From positions 1 through 38,122 of the forward strand of contig JAIERF010000243.1 of NCBI GenBank assembly GCA_019747075.1: a DNA stretch of 38,122 nt, read 5' to 3'. The DNA is from Pseudomonadaceae bacterium. Its GTDB lineage: Bacteria; Pseudomonadota; Gammaproteobacteria; Pseudomonadales; Pseudomonadaceae. The notes under the pieces were generated by a model. That model was not told where the DNA came from, did not search any database, and saw only the letters and a program-made list of their open reading frames with translations. Shown here piece by piece: positions 9,284 through 19,594 of the stretch. The first letter of the stretch is position 1; each line of letters begins with the position of its first letter. Position numbers and translations under genes: made by a program.

Positions 9284-10771
9284 ATGTTTGAGTCCGCCGA
9301 AATCGGTCATGCCATCGACAAGGAAACCTACGAGGCGGCCGTGCCCGCCCTGCGTGAGGCCTTGCTGGAGGCCCAGTTTGAATTGCAGCAGCAGGCGCGC
9401 TTTCCGGTGGTGGTGTTGATCAACGGTGTCGAAGGCGCCGGCAAGGGCGAAACGGTCAAGCTGCTCAACGAGTGGATGGACCCGCGACTGATTCAGGTAA
9501 ACACCTTCGACCAGCAGACCGACGAGGAGCTGGCTCGCCCACCGGCCTGGCGCTACTGGCGCCAGCTGCCGCCGAAAGGGCGGATCGGCATATTCTTTGG
9601 CAACTGGTATAGCCAGATGTTGCAGGGGCGGGTGCACGGGCGGATCAAGAATGCCGTGCTGGACCAGGCCATCGACAGCGCCGAACGTATGGAGCGGATG
9701 CTCTGCGATGAAGGCGCGCTAATTTTCAAATTCTGGTTTCACTTGTCGAAAAAGCAGATGAACGCGCGCCTCAATACCCTCAAGGATGACCCCCTGCACA
9801 GCTGGCGTATCAGCCCGCTGGACTGGCAGCAGTCGAAAACCTACGACAAATTTGTGCGCCACGGCGAGCGCATCTTGCGCCGCAGCAGCCGTGACTATGC
9901 GCCCTGGTATGTGGTCGAGGGCGCCAACGAGTATTACCGCAGTCTGACTGTCGGGCGCATTCTGCTGGAGGGGCTGCAGGCCGCGCTGCAACGCAAGGAA
10001 CTGCCCCACAGTCAGCCCCATGCCGCGCCGCTGATTTCCAGTCTGGACAATCTGGGTCTGTTGGACAGCCTGGACATGACCCAGCGGTTGGATAAAGACG
10101 AGTACCAGGAGCAATTGGCGACCGAACAGGCGCGGCTGGCCGGCTTGATGCGTGACAAACGCTTTCGCAAGCATGCCCTGATCGCCGTGTTCGAGGGCAA
10201 CGATGCGGCCGGCAAGGGCGGCGCTATCCGCCGTGTGGCAGCAGCCCTGGACCCGCGTCAGTACCGCATCGTGCCGATTGCCGCGCCCACCGAGGAGGAA
10301 CTGGCTCAGCCCTATCTATGGCGCTTCTGGCGGCATATCCCGCCGCGTGGCAAGTTCACCGTATTCGACCGCTCTTGGTATGGCCGGGTGCTGGTGGAAC
10401 GGGTGGAGGGCTATTGCAGTCCGGCGGATTGGCTGCGCGCCTACAGCGAAATCAATGACTTCGAAGAGCAGCTGACCCGCGCTGGCGTGGTGTTGGTGAA
10501 GTTTTGGTTGTCGATCGACCAGGCCACTCAGTTGCAGCGCTTCGAGGAGCGCGAGCAGATTCCGTTCAAGCGCTTCAAAATCACCGAAGACGACTGGCGC
10601 AACCGCGATAAGTGGCAGCAGTACAGCGATGCAGTGGGCGACATGGTCGATCGCACCAGTACAGAGATTGCCCCCTGGACCCTGGTCGAGGCCAACGACA
10701 AACGTTTTGCCCGGGTCAAGGTGCTGCGCACCATCAATGATGCCCTGGAGGCGGCCTACGCCCGCGATTGA
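9284..10771 (+). CDS. pap: Polyphosphate:AMP phosphotransferase (tandem PPK2 domains)
   Basis: 495-residue two-domain PPK2 (class II) enzyme that phosphorylates AMP to ADP with polyphosphate. The N-terminal domain has a Walker A-like GVEGAGKGE (48-56) but its second motif reads GNWYSQ, without the usual Asp-Arg pair. The C-terminal domain has GNDAAGKGG (about 305) and an intact DRSWYGR (about 362), so only the second domain looks catalytic, as known for PAP. ATG at 9284 follows GGAG seven bases upstream; the frame is open back to 9182 but without conserved sequence. The thiolase gene follows 104 bp downstream on the same strand, an arrangement I recall from P. aeruginosa. Confidence 0.94.
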   Translation: MFESAEIGHAIDKETYEAAVPALREALLEAQFELQQQARFPVVVLINGVEGAGKGETVKLLNEWMDPRLIQVNTFDQQTDEELARPPAWRYWRQLPPKGRIGIFFGNWYSQMLQGRVHGRIKNAVLDQAIDSAERMERMLCDEGALIFKFWFHLSKKQMNARLNTLKDDPLHSWRISPLDWQQSKTYDKFVRHGERILRRSSRDYAPWYVVEGANEYYRSLTVGRILLEGLQAALQRKELPHSQPHAAPLISSLDNLGLLDSLDMTQRLDKDEYQEQLATEQARLAGLMRDKRFRKHALIAVFEGNDAAGKGGAIRRVAAALDPRQYRIVPIAAPTEEELAQPYLWRFWRHIPPRGKFTVFDRSWYGRVLVERVEGYCSPADWLRAYSEINDFEEQLTRAGVVLVKFWLSIDQATQLQRFEEREQIPFKRFKITEDDWRNRDKWQQYSDAVGDMVDRTSTEIAPWTLVEANDKRFARVKVLRTINDALEAAYARD

Positions 10772-10875
10772 AAAGCCTGGATGGCGCTGCATACGGCGGA
10801 TGAATGATCGTCGCCGTGGGCGGCTGGGCGGTTCTACTCTGTCGTTATCGTCCAACCGAACCAGCAGAGGTAATC

Positions 10876-12060
10876 ATGCGTGAAGTAGTGATCGTCGACA
10901 GTGTGCGCACTGGCCTGGCCAAGTCGTTTCGCGGCAAGTTCAACCAGACCCGCCCGGATGACATGGCGGCCCACTGCGTCAACGCTCTGTTGGCGCGCAA
11001 CGACCTGGACCCGCTGCTGGTGGATGACTGCATCGTCGGCGCCGGCTCCAACGAGGGCGCCCAGGGCATGAACATCGGCCGCAACGTGGCGGTGCTGTCG
11101 CGGCTGGGTAAGGACGTCGCCGGCATGACCCTCAACCGTTACTGCTCCTCGGGCTTGCAGGCCATCGCGATCGCCGCCAACCAGATTGCCTCGGGCTGCA
11201 GCGACGTGATCGTCGCTGGCGGTGTCGAGTCGATCAGCATGACGCTGAAGAGCATGAACACCAACCAGCTGTTCAATCCGCTGATTCAGCAGAACCTGCC
11301 GGGCATCTACTTCCCCATGGGGCAGACGGCGGAAATTGTTGCCCGCCGCTATGGGGTGACCCGCGAGCAACAGGACCTCTACGCCCTGCAAAGCCAGCAG
11401 CGTACTGCGCGGGCGCAGGCCGAGGGTCTGTTCGACGATGAAATCGTGCCGATGGCGGTCAAGTACCAGGTCGAAGACAAGGCCACGGGCGAGAAGACCC
11501 TGGTCGACGGCATCGTTGATCGTGATGACTGCAACCGCGCCGACACCACCCTGGAAAGCCTGGCGGCCCTCAAGCCGGTGTTTGCCGAGGACGGTTCGGT
11601 AACTGCCGGTAACGCCTCGCAGCTGTCCGATGGTGCCTCAATGACGCTGGTGATGAGCCTGGATAAAGCCATCGAACTGGGCCTGAAACCACGGGCATTC
11701 TTCCGCGGTTTCACCGTGGCCGGCTGCGAGCCCGACGAGATGGGCATCGGCCCGGTCTACTCGGTGCCCAAGTTGCTGAAGGCCCGCGGCCTGCAGATCG
11801 CCGACATCGACCTGTGGGAACTGAACGAAGCCTTTGCCTCCCAGTGCCTGTATGCGCGCGACTTCATGGGTATCGATAACGACAAGTACAACGTCAATGG
11901 TGGCTCGATTTCCATCGGTCACCCGTTTGGCATGACCGGTTCGCGCCAGGTCGGCCATCTGGTGCGTGAGCTGCAGCGGCGCAACCTGCGCTATGGCATC
12001 GTCACCATGTGCGTGGGCGGCGGCATGGGCGCCACCGGTTTGTTCGAGACCGTGCGCTGA
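10876..12060 (+). CDS. Acetyl-CoA C-acyltransferase (thiolase)
   Basis: 394-residue thiolase that cleaves 3-ketoacyl-CoA (or condenses acyl-CoAs). All catalytic residues are visible: nucleophile C90 in NRYCSSG, H349 in GHPFGMTG and C379 in MCVGGGMG; the NEAFA motif precedes the His. This fits a degradative FadA-like or broad-range thiolase, but chain-length preference cannot be read. The ATG at 10876 is preceded by AGAGG. No fadB partner is adjacent, so it is not the classic fadBA operon. A strong bidirectional terminator lies 20 bp after the stop. Confidence 0.94.
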   Translation: MREVVIVDSVRTGLAKSFRGKFNQTRPDDMAAHCVNALLARNDLDPLLVDDCIVGAGSNEGAQGMNIGRNVAVLSRLGKDVAGMTLNRYCSSGLQAIAIAANQIASGCSDVIVAGGVESISMTLKSMNTNQLFNPLIQQNLPGIYFPMGQTAEIVARRYGVTREQQDLYALQSQQRTARAQAEGLFDDEIVPMAVKYQVEDKATGEKTLVDGIVDRDDCNRADTTLESLAALKPVFAEDGSVTAGNASQLSDGASMTLVMSLDKAIELGLKPRAFFRGFTVAGCEPDEMGIGPVYSVPKLLKARGLQIADIDLWELNEAFASQCLYARDFMGIDNDKYNVNGGSISIGHPFGMTGSRQVGHLVRELQRRNLRYGIVTMCVGGGMGATGLFETVR

Positions 12061-12080
12061 GAAGGCATTATTGAGGATTA

Positions 12081-12108
12081 AAAAAACCGCGCCGATGCGC
12101 GGTTTTTT
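12081..12108. terminator. Bidirectional Rho-independent terminator
   Basis: A perfect 12-bp stem AAAAAACCGCGC / GCGCGGTTTTTT with loop CGAT, A-tract before and T-tract after. It lies between the thiolase stop (12060) and the convergent DUF6316-like gene (stop at 12130), so it can end transcription from both sides. Confidence 0.93.
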
Positions 12109-12129
12109 TATCGATGCTGGCCGCCAGGG

Positions 12130-12339
12130 TTAAAACGAGCGGCTTTCGATGATTTCCTTGGCCTGAATCATCCGCCGAATGTAAAAGGCGATTTCTCGCT
12201 CGGCGTCGACCCGGGTGAAGTAGGGGCCTTCCAGGCTGCCTTCTCGGGTGGAGAAAAAATATTGACCGTTGACCGCGCTGACCCGCTCGCTGCGGTAGTG
12301 CGTGCCGGGGCTTGGATCCACTCTGCGTTGACCGAACAT
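12130..12339 (-). CDS. Small conserved protein, DUF6316-like
   Basis: 69-residue soluble protein (MFGQRR..., THYRSERV, YFFSTREGSLEGPY, helical C terminus). It resembles a small Pseudomonas family that I recall as DUF6316; function unknown. The ATG at 12339 has GAGGG about eight bases upstream. It lies downstream of fumC on the same strand with 93 bp between, and ends at the bidirectional terminator. Confidence 0.75.
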   Translation of the reverse strand: MFGQRRVDPSPGTHYRSERVSAVNGQYFFSTREGSLEGPYFTRVDAEREIAFYIRRMIQAKEIIESRSF

Positions 12340-12432
12340 GTTTAAACCCTCGCAAACGAGCTATCAGCTTTTAGTGTAAGCAGCTGTGGTTAAGGCGTTG
12401 CAGTTGGCGACCAATGGTTGCTGGCCGCCGTA

Positions 12433-13833
<1,401 letters not shown>

Positions 13834-13890
13834 GGCGCTGCTCCTGCGGCGGTGGGCTGGCTACCAGTGTAGGCCGATGGGCTGTGCTGA

Positions 13891-14904
13891 CTACCAGCGC
13901 GCGACGGTGTTGCCAATCCAGCCCAGGGCACCATTGACCGGCACCGACTCGCCGCTGGGGGCGCGCAAGGCGCCGTCAAAGCGGCCGAACCATTGCTGGG
14001 TGTTGGCTTGCAGCGGGCCGACTTGCGGGTTGGCCCGGTGCTGCTTGTGCGGACTGAAGGTCAGGGCCACGCGGCCGTCGGTACTGCTGAGGCGCCAGTT
14101 GCTCAGCTCATCGGCTGTGCTGGCTTCGATGTGCACCGGGTGCGGCAGGTGCAGCAGTTCGCCGCCAAACCACAGGGCGTTTTCCGACAGGCCGCTGTGG
14201 TCGGTCCAGCCGGCGCCGAAGTTGCCGGCAATTCCGCCGGGGGCGGCGAAGGCGGCGCGGGTCCAGCGACTGTTGAATGGCCAGACGCCGCGGCCGAAAT
14301 CCAGGGCGGCAAAGCTCTGGCCACTCTCGCAGCTGTAGCTGTTGTCGCCCAGTTGCACGTTGCCCGAACAGGGCAGGCCGATCTGTCGGCTGCAGGCATG
14401 GAAGCCTTTGCCGGCAAAGGGCACGACCAGGTTAACCGAGTCCAGGTGGCGTGGGCGCATGACCTCCAACTCCACGTGCAGGGGTTGGCCGCCGATGCTG
14501 GGGGCCACGCAGTTCAGGCGCAGGCGACCCGGCTGCTCGTCGATCCTGATCTGTAATTGCGGGTGGTCGAAGCCGTGGCTTTGCAACGGTGTATCCGGCA
14601 GGCGACAGCCGCGGGCGAAGGGGCGCAATTGGGTGTGGGCCACTGCCAGGCCGGTGTGCAGATCAAGAAAGTAGGCGGCGCCATAACCGACATAGTCCAA
14701 GTCGGCCTGGGTCAGAGACAGGGTCCACTGCGGGGTGGTGATGCACCAGTGATTCCAGCGCTTGCGCCGGCCCAGGTTGCCGGGCAGGGCATAGTTCAAC
14801 TGGGGGCGTCGGGACCAGCCGATGTGCTGCGGATCGAGTTGCCCACGGCTGTCGCACAGGCGCGGCAACAAGGCAGGTGGTACGGCAATGACGGGGCTGT
14901 TCAT
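13891..14904 (-). CDS. DUF2804 domain-containing protein
   Basis: 337-residue protein covering essentially one DUF2804 domain, with the N-terminal LCDSRGQL and RRKRWNHWCI stretches and YGAAYFLDL motif that I associate with that family. There is no signal peptide. The fold is expected to be mostly beta; lipocalin/hydroxyneurosporene-synthase-like relatives suggest a hydrophobic ligand, but function is not established. ATG at 14904 with GGAAG upstream. It is 57 bp upstream of fumC on the same strand, so the two are probably one transcript, and is divergent from the DUF2059 gene. Confidence 0.85.
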   Translation of the reverse strand: MNSPVIAVPPALLPRLCDSRGQLDPQHIGWSRRPQLNYALPGNLGRRKRWNHWCITTPQWTLSLTQADLDYVGYGAAYFLDLHTGLAVAHTQLRPFARGCRLPDTPLQSHGFDHPQLQIRIDEQPGRLRLNCVAPSIGGQPLHVELEVMRPRHLDSVNLVVPFAGKGFHACSRQIGLPCSGNVQLGDNSYSCESGQSFAALDFGRGVWPFNSRWTRAAFAAPGGIAGNFGAGWTDHSGLSENALWFGGELLHLPHPVHIEASTADELSNWRLSSTDGRVALTFSPHKQHRANPQVGPLQANTQQWFGRFDGALRAPSGESVPVNGALGWIGNTVARW

Positions 14905-15147
14905 CGGACACTTCCATGTGTGCAGATGGCGGAAAAAGGACTGGCAATCACGTTGTGGTCGATAGTCTAAGCCGTTTTGGCGGCGCAGGGGGACTCGGTC
15001 TGCCCAATGGTGCTATCGGCCGGCACGAGCCAGTGGTGCTCCCGTCTTTTGGTTGCTTGAGCCGGGTGCAGGCTTGGGCGCAGAATGTGCCGCGCCAGGC
15101 GTGTCTGAACCCGCCTACCGCTCACATTGCTCAGACAAGGACTCCCG

Positions 15148-15660
15148 ATGACCCGTTTTCGTGCGCTTTGCACCGCTGCTCTGTTGGTTTGTGCCAGTGG
15201 CCAGGTAATGGCCGATGCGAAAAGCCATGCTGCCGATGCCGAAAAATTCCTGATCCTGGCCCATGCCGACAAGCTGGCGGTGCCGGTCTACGCCCAGGTG
15301 CAGCAGATGTTTGCCCAGCGCTTTGCCCAGGCCAAGGCGCCGGAGTCGAAAAAAGCCCTGTTGGAAAGCTATCAGGCCAAGGCCAATGTTGCCCTGGAAA
15401 AGGCCGTGGGCTGGGACAAGATCAAGCCGGATCTGGTCAAGCTGTACACCACTAACTTCTCGGAAGCTGAGCTCAAGGGCCTGATCGAGTTCTACCAGTC
15501 GCCGCTGGGCAAGAAGGTCATGGAAAAAATGCCAACACTCAGCGCACAGTCGGCGCAAATGACCCAGGGTCGCCTGGAAAAGGCCGTACCGGAGGTCAAC
15601 AAGCTACTGGCCGATATGATGGAGAAAATTCAGCCTGCCGCCGCCACCAAGAAGCCTTGA
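15148..15660 (+). CDS. DUF2059 domain-containing exported protein
   Basis: 170-residue protein with a signal peptide (about 1-23, cleaved after VMA), then one helical DUF2059 domain containing the typical YTTNFSEAELKGLIEFYQSPLGKKVMEKMP stretch (key residues F-S-E-x-E, F-Y-x-S-P-x-G-K). Likely periplasmic; biochemical role unknown. ATG at 15148 follows AAGGA. BolA begins 12 bp after the stop, so they are co-transcribed. Confidence 0.9.
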   Translation: MTRFRALCTAALLVCASGQVMADAKSHAADAEKFLILAHADKLAVPVYAQVQQMFAQRFAQAKAPESKKALLESYQAKANVALEKAVGWDKIKPDLVKLYTTNFSEAELKGLIEFYQSPLGKKVMEKMPTLSAQSAQMTQGRLEKAVPEVNKLLADMMEKIQPAAATKKP

Positions 15661-15672
15661 GCGAGAACCTGA

Positions 15673-15975
15673 ATGAGCAAGCGTGATCAGTTGCAAGCCG
15701 CCCTGCAGGCCCTGGCGCCGCAGCACCTAGAGGTGCTGGACGAGAGCCATATGCACAGCCGTGGCCTGGAAACCCATTACAAGGTCGTGGTGGTCAGCCC
15801 GCTGTTTGCCGGCCTCAATGCCGTCAAGCGTCACCAGCGGGTGTATGCCGCCGTGGGCGAGTTGATGGGGCAGATCCACGCGCTGGCGCTGCACACCTAC
15901 ACCGCCGAGGAGTGGGCCACGCTGCAAGCGGTGCCGGCTTCGCCGACCTGTCAGGGCGGTAGCAAAACTCACTAG
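15673..15975 (+). CDS. BolA family protein
   Basis: 100-residue BolA/IbaG-type protein: the fold's conserved E(D)ESHMH...G.ETHYKVVVVSPLF segment (about 22-47) and LNAVKRHQRVY helix are clear, including the conserved His in the KRHQ stretch that serves in Fe-S cluster binding with monothiol glutaredoxins. BolA proteins act in Fe-S trafficking and stress or morphology control. The C-terminal tail after about residue 90 is family-variable. Downstream of DUF2059 in a two-gene unit. Confidence 0.9.
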   Translation: MSKRDQLQAALQALAPQHLEVLDESHMHSRGLETHYKVVVVSPLFAGLNAVKRHQRVYAAVGELMGQIHALALHTYTAEEWATLQAVPASPTCQGGSKTH

Positions 15976-16030
15976 CCGATCAGCGGACCCAGGCTGATTG
16001 ACCTGAACGCGATCTGTTACCATTCAGCAG

Positions 16031-16056
16031 CGCCGGCCTTCGCCGGCGTTGTTGTT
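16031..16056 (+). terminator. Weak Rho-independent terminator
   Basis: A 7-bp GC stem (CGCCGGC / GCCGGCG, loop CTTC, 16031-16048) followed by a T-rich run TTGTTGTTTG. It lies between bolA and trhO and could partly end the bolA transcript. Confidence 0.55.
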
Positions 16057-16106
16057 TGTATTGTCCGGTCCGTCCTTTACGTGGACGACCACCTGGAGCG
16101 TTTTTT

Positions 16107-17045
16107 ATGACCCAAGCCATTGTCGTGGCCGCGCTGTACAAGTTCGTGTCTCTGCCGGACTTCGAGGCGCTGCGCGAACCCCTGCTGCAAACCCTGCTGG
16201 ATAACGGCGTCAAAGGTACTCTGCTGATCGCCGCAGAAGGCATCAACGGCACCGTGTCCGGCAGTCGCGCCGGCATTGACGGCCTGCTGACCTGGCTCAA
16301 GGCTGACCCGCGCTTTGTCGATATCGACCACAAAGAGTCCTATTGCGATGAACAGCCGTTCTACCGCAGCAAGGTCAAACTGAAAAAAGAGATCGTTACT
16401 CTCGGCGTGCCGGGCGTCGATCCCAACCAGTTGGTCGGCACCTATGTCGAGCCCCAGGACTGGAACGCCCTGATTGCCGATCCGGAAGTGCTGGTGATCG
16501 ATACTCGCAACGATTACGAAGTGGCCATCGGCACCTTCGAGCGTGCCATCGATCCCAAGACCAAGAGCTTTCGTGAGTTTCCCGAGTACGTCGAAGCCCA
16601 CTTCGACCCGGCCAAGCACAAGAAAGTGGCGATGTTCTGCACCGGCGGTATTCGTTGCGAAAAAGCTTCCAGCTACATGCTCGGGGCCGGCTACGCCGAG
16701 GTGTTTCACCTCAAGGGCGGCATCCTCAAGTACCTCGAAGAAGTGCCTGAGGAAAACAGCCTGTGGCGCGGTGACTGCTTTGTCTTCGACAACCGAGTGA
16801 CGGTGCGTCACGACCTCTCCGAAGGCGATTACGACCAGTGCCACGCCTGCCGCGCACCCATCACCCAAGAGGACTGCCAGTCGCCGCATTATGTGGCGGG
16901 CGTCAGCTGCCCTTATTGCTGGGACAACCTCAGCGAGAAAACCCGTGCCGGTGCCCGTGAGCGGCAAAAGCAGATCGAGCTGGCCAAGGCGCGTAACCAG
17001 CCGCATCCCCTGGGGCACAATCCACGGCTGAAGAAAGAGGCCTGA
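16107..17045 (+). CDS. trhO: TrhO, tRNA U34 hydroxylase (rhodanese family)
   Basis: 312-residue YceA/TrhO protein. It uses O2 to make 5-hydroxyuridine at tRNA position 34. An N-terminal acylphosphatase-like domain (about 1-95) precedes a rhodanese domain with active-site loop CTGGIRCEK (C178-C183), and a Cys-rich tail with CxxC pairs (CHACRAP, CPYC) completes the protein. ATG at 16107 has TGGAG nine bases upstream; the 51 bases of open frame before it include non-coding repeats. The DsbA-like gene starts 3 bp after the stop. Confidence 0.94.
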   Translation: MTQAIVVAALYKFVSLPDFEALREPLLQTLLDNGVKGTLLIAAEGINGTVSGSRAGIDGLLTWLKADPRFVDIDHKESYCDEQPFYRSKVKLKKEIVTLGVPGVDPNQLVGTYVEPQDWNALIADPEVLVIDTRNDYEVAIGTFERAIDPKTKSFREFPEYVEAHFDPAKHKKVAMFCTGGIRCEKASSYMLGAGYAEVFHLKGGILKYLEEVPEENSLWRGDCFVFDNRVTVRHDLSEGDYDQCHACRAPITQEDCQSPHYVAGVSCPYCWDNLSEKTRAGARERQKQIELAKARNQPHPLGHNPRLKKEA

Positions 17046-17048
17046 GCC

Positions 17049-17681
17049 ATGCACACCCGCCTGCTCTATGTGATGGACCCGATGTGTTCCTGGTGCTGGG
17101 GCTTTGCTCCGGTGCTGCAGGCTCTGGCCGAGCAGGCTGCGGCCTGTGGTGTGCCGCTGGAGCTGGTGGTCGGTGGTTTGCGCCAGGAGCGCGCCGCCCT
17201 CGATCCGGCCGGGCGGGTGCGCATTCTTGGTCACTGGCAGGCAGTCAATGCCATGACCGGGCAGCTGTTCAACTTTCACGATGGCTTGCCCGAAGGGCTG
17301 GTCTATCACACCGAGCCGGCGTGCCGGGCGCTGGTTACCGCGCGCCAACTGGATGGCGAAAAGGTCTGGACGTTGCTGCAGCTGATTCAGGAAGCCTTTT
17401 ATTGTGAAGGCCGCGATGTCACCCAGGCGCCGGTGTTGCGCGAGCTGGCGACCGCCGCGGGCTTGCCGCGCCAGGCGTTTGCCGAAGCCTTTGACAGTGC
17501 GGCCACGCAAGCGGCGACGCAGAAGGACTTCGCCTGGGTGCAGGACCTGGGTATCGCCGGTTTCCCCACCTTGCTGGCCGAGCACAACGGGCAGAAGGCC
17601 CTGCTGACCAATGGTTATCAGCCGCTGGCACAGCTGCAGCCGCTGCTGGCGCGCTGGCTGGAGCGCGCCACCCATGCTTGA
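17049..17681 (+). CDS. DsbA-family (FrnE-like) thioredoxin-fold protein
   Basis: 210-residue protein with no signal peptide and a CSWC redox motif at C13-C16 in DPMCSWCWGF, followed by a DsbA-type helical insertion and a cis-Pro region GIAGFPTLL. Likely a cytoplasmic dithiol oxidoreductase or glutathione/thiol transferase; the partner is unknown. It sits between trhO (3 bp upstream) and an ABC exporter whose start overlaps its stop by 8 bp, so the three genes form one operon. Confidence 0.9.
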   Translation: MHTRLLYVMDPMCSWCWGFAPVLQALAEQAAACGVPLELVVGGLRQERAALDPAGRVRILGHWQAVNAMTGQLFNFHDGLPEGLVYHTEPACRALVTARQLDGEKVWTLLQLIQEAFYCEGRDVTQAPVLRELATAAGLPRQAFAEAFDSAATQAATQKDFAWVQDLGIAGFPTLLAEHNGQKALLTNGYQPLAQLQPLLARWLERATHA

Positions 17682-19467
17682 GCAGCCGTTGGCGGACCGT
17701 CTGAGCTGGGCGGAAATCCGCCGGCTGGCCCTGCGCCACCGCAAGGCCCTGTTCTTGGCCAATGCCGTGGCGGTGCTGACCACCCTGTGCAGCGTGCCGA
17801 TCCCCTTGCTGTTGCCGTTGCTGGTGGACGAAGTGCTGCTGGGCAATGGCGACGCCGCCTTGCTGGTGATGAACCGCTTTCTGCCCGCTGGCGCCCAGCA
17901 AGCGGTCGGTTACATCGGCCTGATGCTGGTGCTGACCCTGTTGCTGCGCGGCTCGGCCCTGTGCTTCAACGTGCTGCAGGCGCGCCTGTTTGCCCGGCTG
18001 TCGAAAGACATCGTCTACCGCATTCGCCTGCGCCTGATCGAACGGCTCAAGCGCATCTCCCTGGCGGAGTACGAAAGCCTCGGCAGCGGCACCGTAACCA
18101 CTCACCTGGTCACCGATCTGGACACCCTCGACAAGTTCGTCGGCGAAACCCTTAGCCGCTTTCTGGTGGCCATGCTCACCCTGGCCGGCACCTCGGCGAT
18201 TCTGCTGTGGATGCACTGGCAGTTGGCGCTGCTGATTCTGCTGTTCAACCCGTTGGTGATCTACGCCACAGTGCAGCTGGGCAAGCGGGTCAAGCACCTG
18301 AAGAAACTGGAAAACGACAGCACCGCGCGCTTTACCCAGGCCCTGGGGGAAACCCTGGAAGCCATTCAGGAGGTGCGCGCCGGCAATCGCCAGGGTTTCT
18401 TCCTCGGTCGCCTCGGCACCAAGGCCCGCGAGGTGCGCGACTACGCCGTGGCCTCGCAGTGGAAGAGTGACGCCTCCAGCCGCGCCAGTGGCTTGCTGTT
18501 CCAGTTCGGTATCGACGTATTCCGTGCCGCGGCCATGCTCACCGTGCTGTTTTCCGACCTGTCGATTGGGCAGATGCTCGCGGTGTTCAGCTACCTGTGG
18601 TTCATGATCAGCCCGGTCGAGCAGCTGCTCAGCCTGCAGTACGCCTATTACGCCGCTGGCGGTGCGCTGACGCGGATTAACGAGCTGCTGGCGCGGGCCG
18701 ATGAGCCGCAGTATCCGGCCCAGGTCGATCCCTTTGTCGGTCACGGCACGGTCGGCATTGAGGTCCGTGATCTGTGCTTTGCCTACAACGACGAGCCGGT
18801 GCTGGACGGCCTCAACCTGAGCATCGCGCCGGGCGAGAAGGTCGCCATCGTTGGTGCCAGCGGTGGTGGTAAAAGCACCTTGGTGCAGCTGCTGCTCGGG
18901 CTCTACACGCCACAGGCCGGCAGCATCAGTTTTGGTGGTGTCAGTCAGGAGCAGGCCGGCCTGGCGTGTATCCGCGAGCATGTCGCGGTGGTGCTGCAAC
19001 ACCCGGCGCTGTTCAACGACACCGTGCGCGCCAACCTGACCATGGGTCGCGAGCGCACTGATGACGCGTGCTGGCGGGCCCTGGAAATCGCCCAGCTGGC
19101 CGAGACCATCCGCGTGTTGCCGCAAGGCCTGGACAGCATCGTCGGCCGCTCCGGTGTGCGCCTGTCCGGCGGCCAGCGCCAGCGCCTGGCAATTGCGCGG
19201 ATGGTGCTGGCCGAGCCGAACGTGGTGATCCTCGACGAAGCCACTTCTGCCCTGGATGCCGCCACCGAATACGCCCTGCATCAGGCCCTCGGGCGTTTCC
19301 TCAGCGGTCGTACCACCCTGATCATTGCCCATCGCTTGTCCGCGGTGAAGCAGGCCGACCGGGTGCTGGTGTTCGATGGTGGGCGCATCGCCGAGGACGG
19401 CGACCATCAGCAGCTGATCGCCGACGGCGGCCTGTACGCCAAGCTGTACGGGCATTTGCAGCATTGA
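17674..19467 (+). CDS. ABC exporter, fused permease/ATPase (MsbA-like)
   Basis: 597-residue half-transporter: a six-helix membrane domain (about 25-310) followed by a nucleotide-binding domain with Walker A GASGGGKST (about 394-402), signature LSGGQRQRLAIARM (about 497), Walker B VVILDEATSALD and the H-loop AHRLS. It would act as a homodimer exporting a lipid or hydrophobic molecule; the substrate cannot be assigned. The ATG at 17674 overlaps the DsbA-like stop, implying translational coupling. Not the essential MsbA by context (no lpxK nearby). Confidence 0.93.
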   Translation: MLEQPLADRLSWAEIRRLALRHRKALFLANAVAVLTTLCSVPIPLLLPLLVDEVLLGNGDAALLVMNRFLPAGAQQAVGYIGLMLVLTLLLRGSALCFNVLQARLFARLSKDIVYRIRLRLIERLKRISLAEYESLGSGTVTTHLVTDLDTLDKFVGETLSRFLVAMLTLAGTSAILLWMHWQLALLILLFNPLVIYATVQLGKRVKHLKKLENDSTARFTQALGETLEAIQEVRAGNRQGFFLGRLGTKAREVRDYAVASQWKSDASSRASGLLFQFGIDVFRAAAMLTVLFSDLSIGQMLAVFSYLWFMISPVEQLLSLQYAYYAAGGALTRINELLARADEPQYPAQVDPFVGHGTVGIEVRDLCFAYNDEPVLDGLNLSIAPGEKVAIVGASGGGKSTLVQLLLGLYTPQAGSISFGGVSQEQAGLACIREHVAVVLQHPALFNDTVRANLTMGRERTDDACWRALEIAQLAETIRVLPQGLDSIVGRSGVRLSGGQRQRLAIARMVLAEPNVVILDEATSALDAATEYALHQALGRFLSGRTTLIIAHRLSAVKQADRVLVFDGGRIAEDGDHQQLIADGGLYAKLYGHLQH

Positions 19468-19475
19468 GTCGCAAC

Positions 19476-19498
19476 TAACGCGCGATCATTGCGCGTTA
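19476..19498 (+). terminator. Hairpin after the ABC exporter gene
   Basis: An 8-bp perfect stem TAACGCGC / GCGCGTTA with a 7-base loop, nine bases after the stop codon. It has no T-tract, so termination strength is doubtful. Confidence 0.45.
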
Positions 19499-19594
19499 TG
19501 CAAGGTTACCTTGCGCCTTGGCTACTGTTTGCCCGCCGTGCGCCTGCCTAGAGTGGCGACCTCCCTGTGCATGTCGCCAGGGCTGGAGGTCGCT

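Noticed and set aside
16077-19464. Two long minus-strand frames (589 and 681 codons) opposite trhO, the DsbA-like gene and the ABC exporter
   Set aside because: The plus-strand proteins carry all family motifs; the minus-strand frames are low-complexity shadows.
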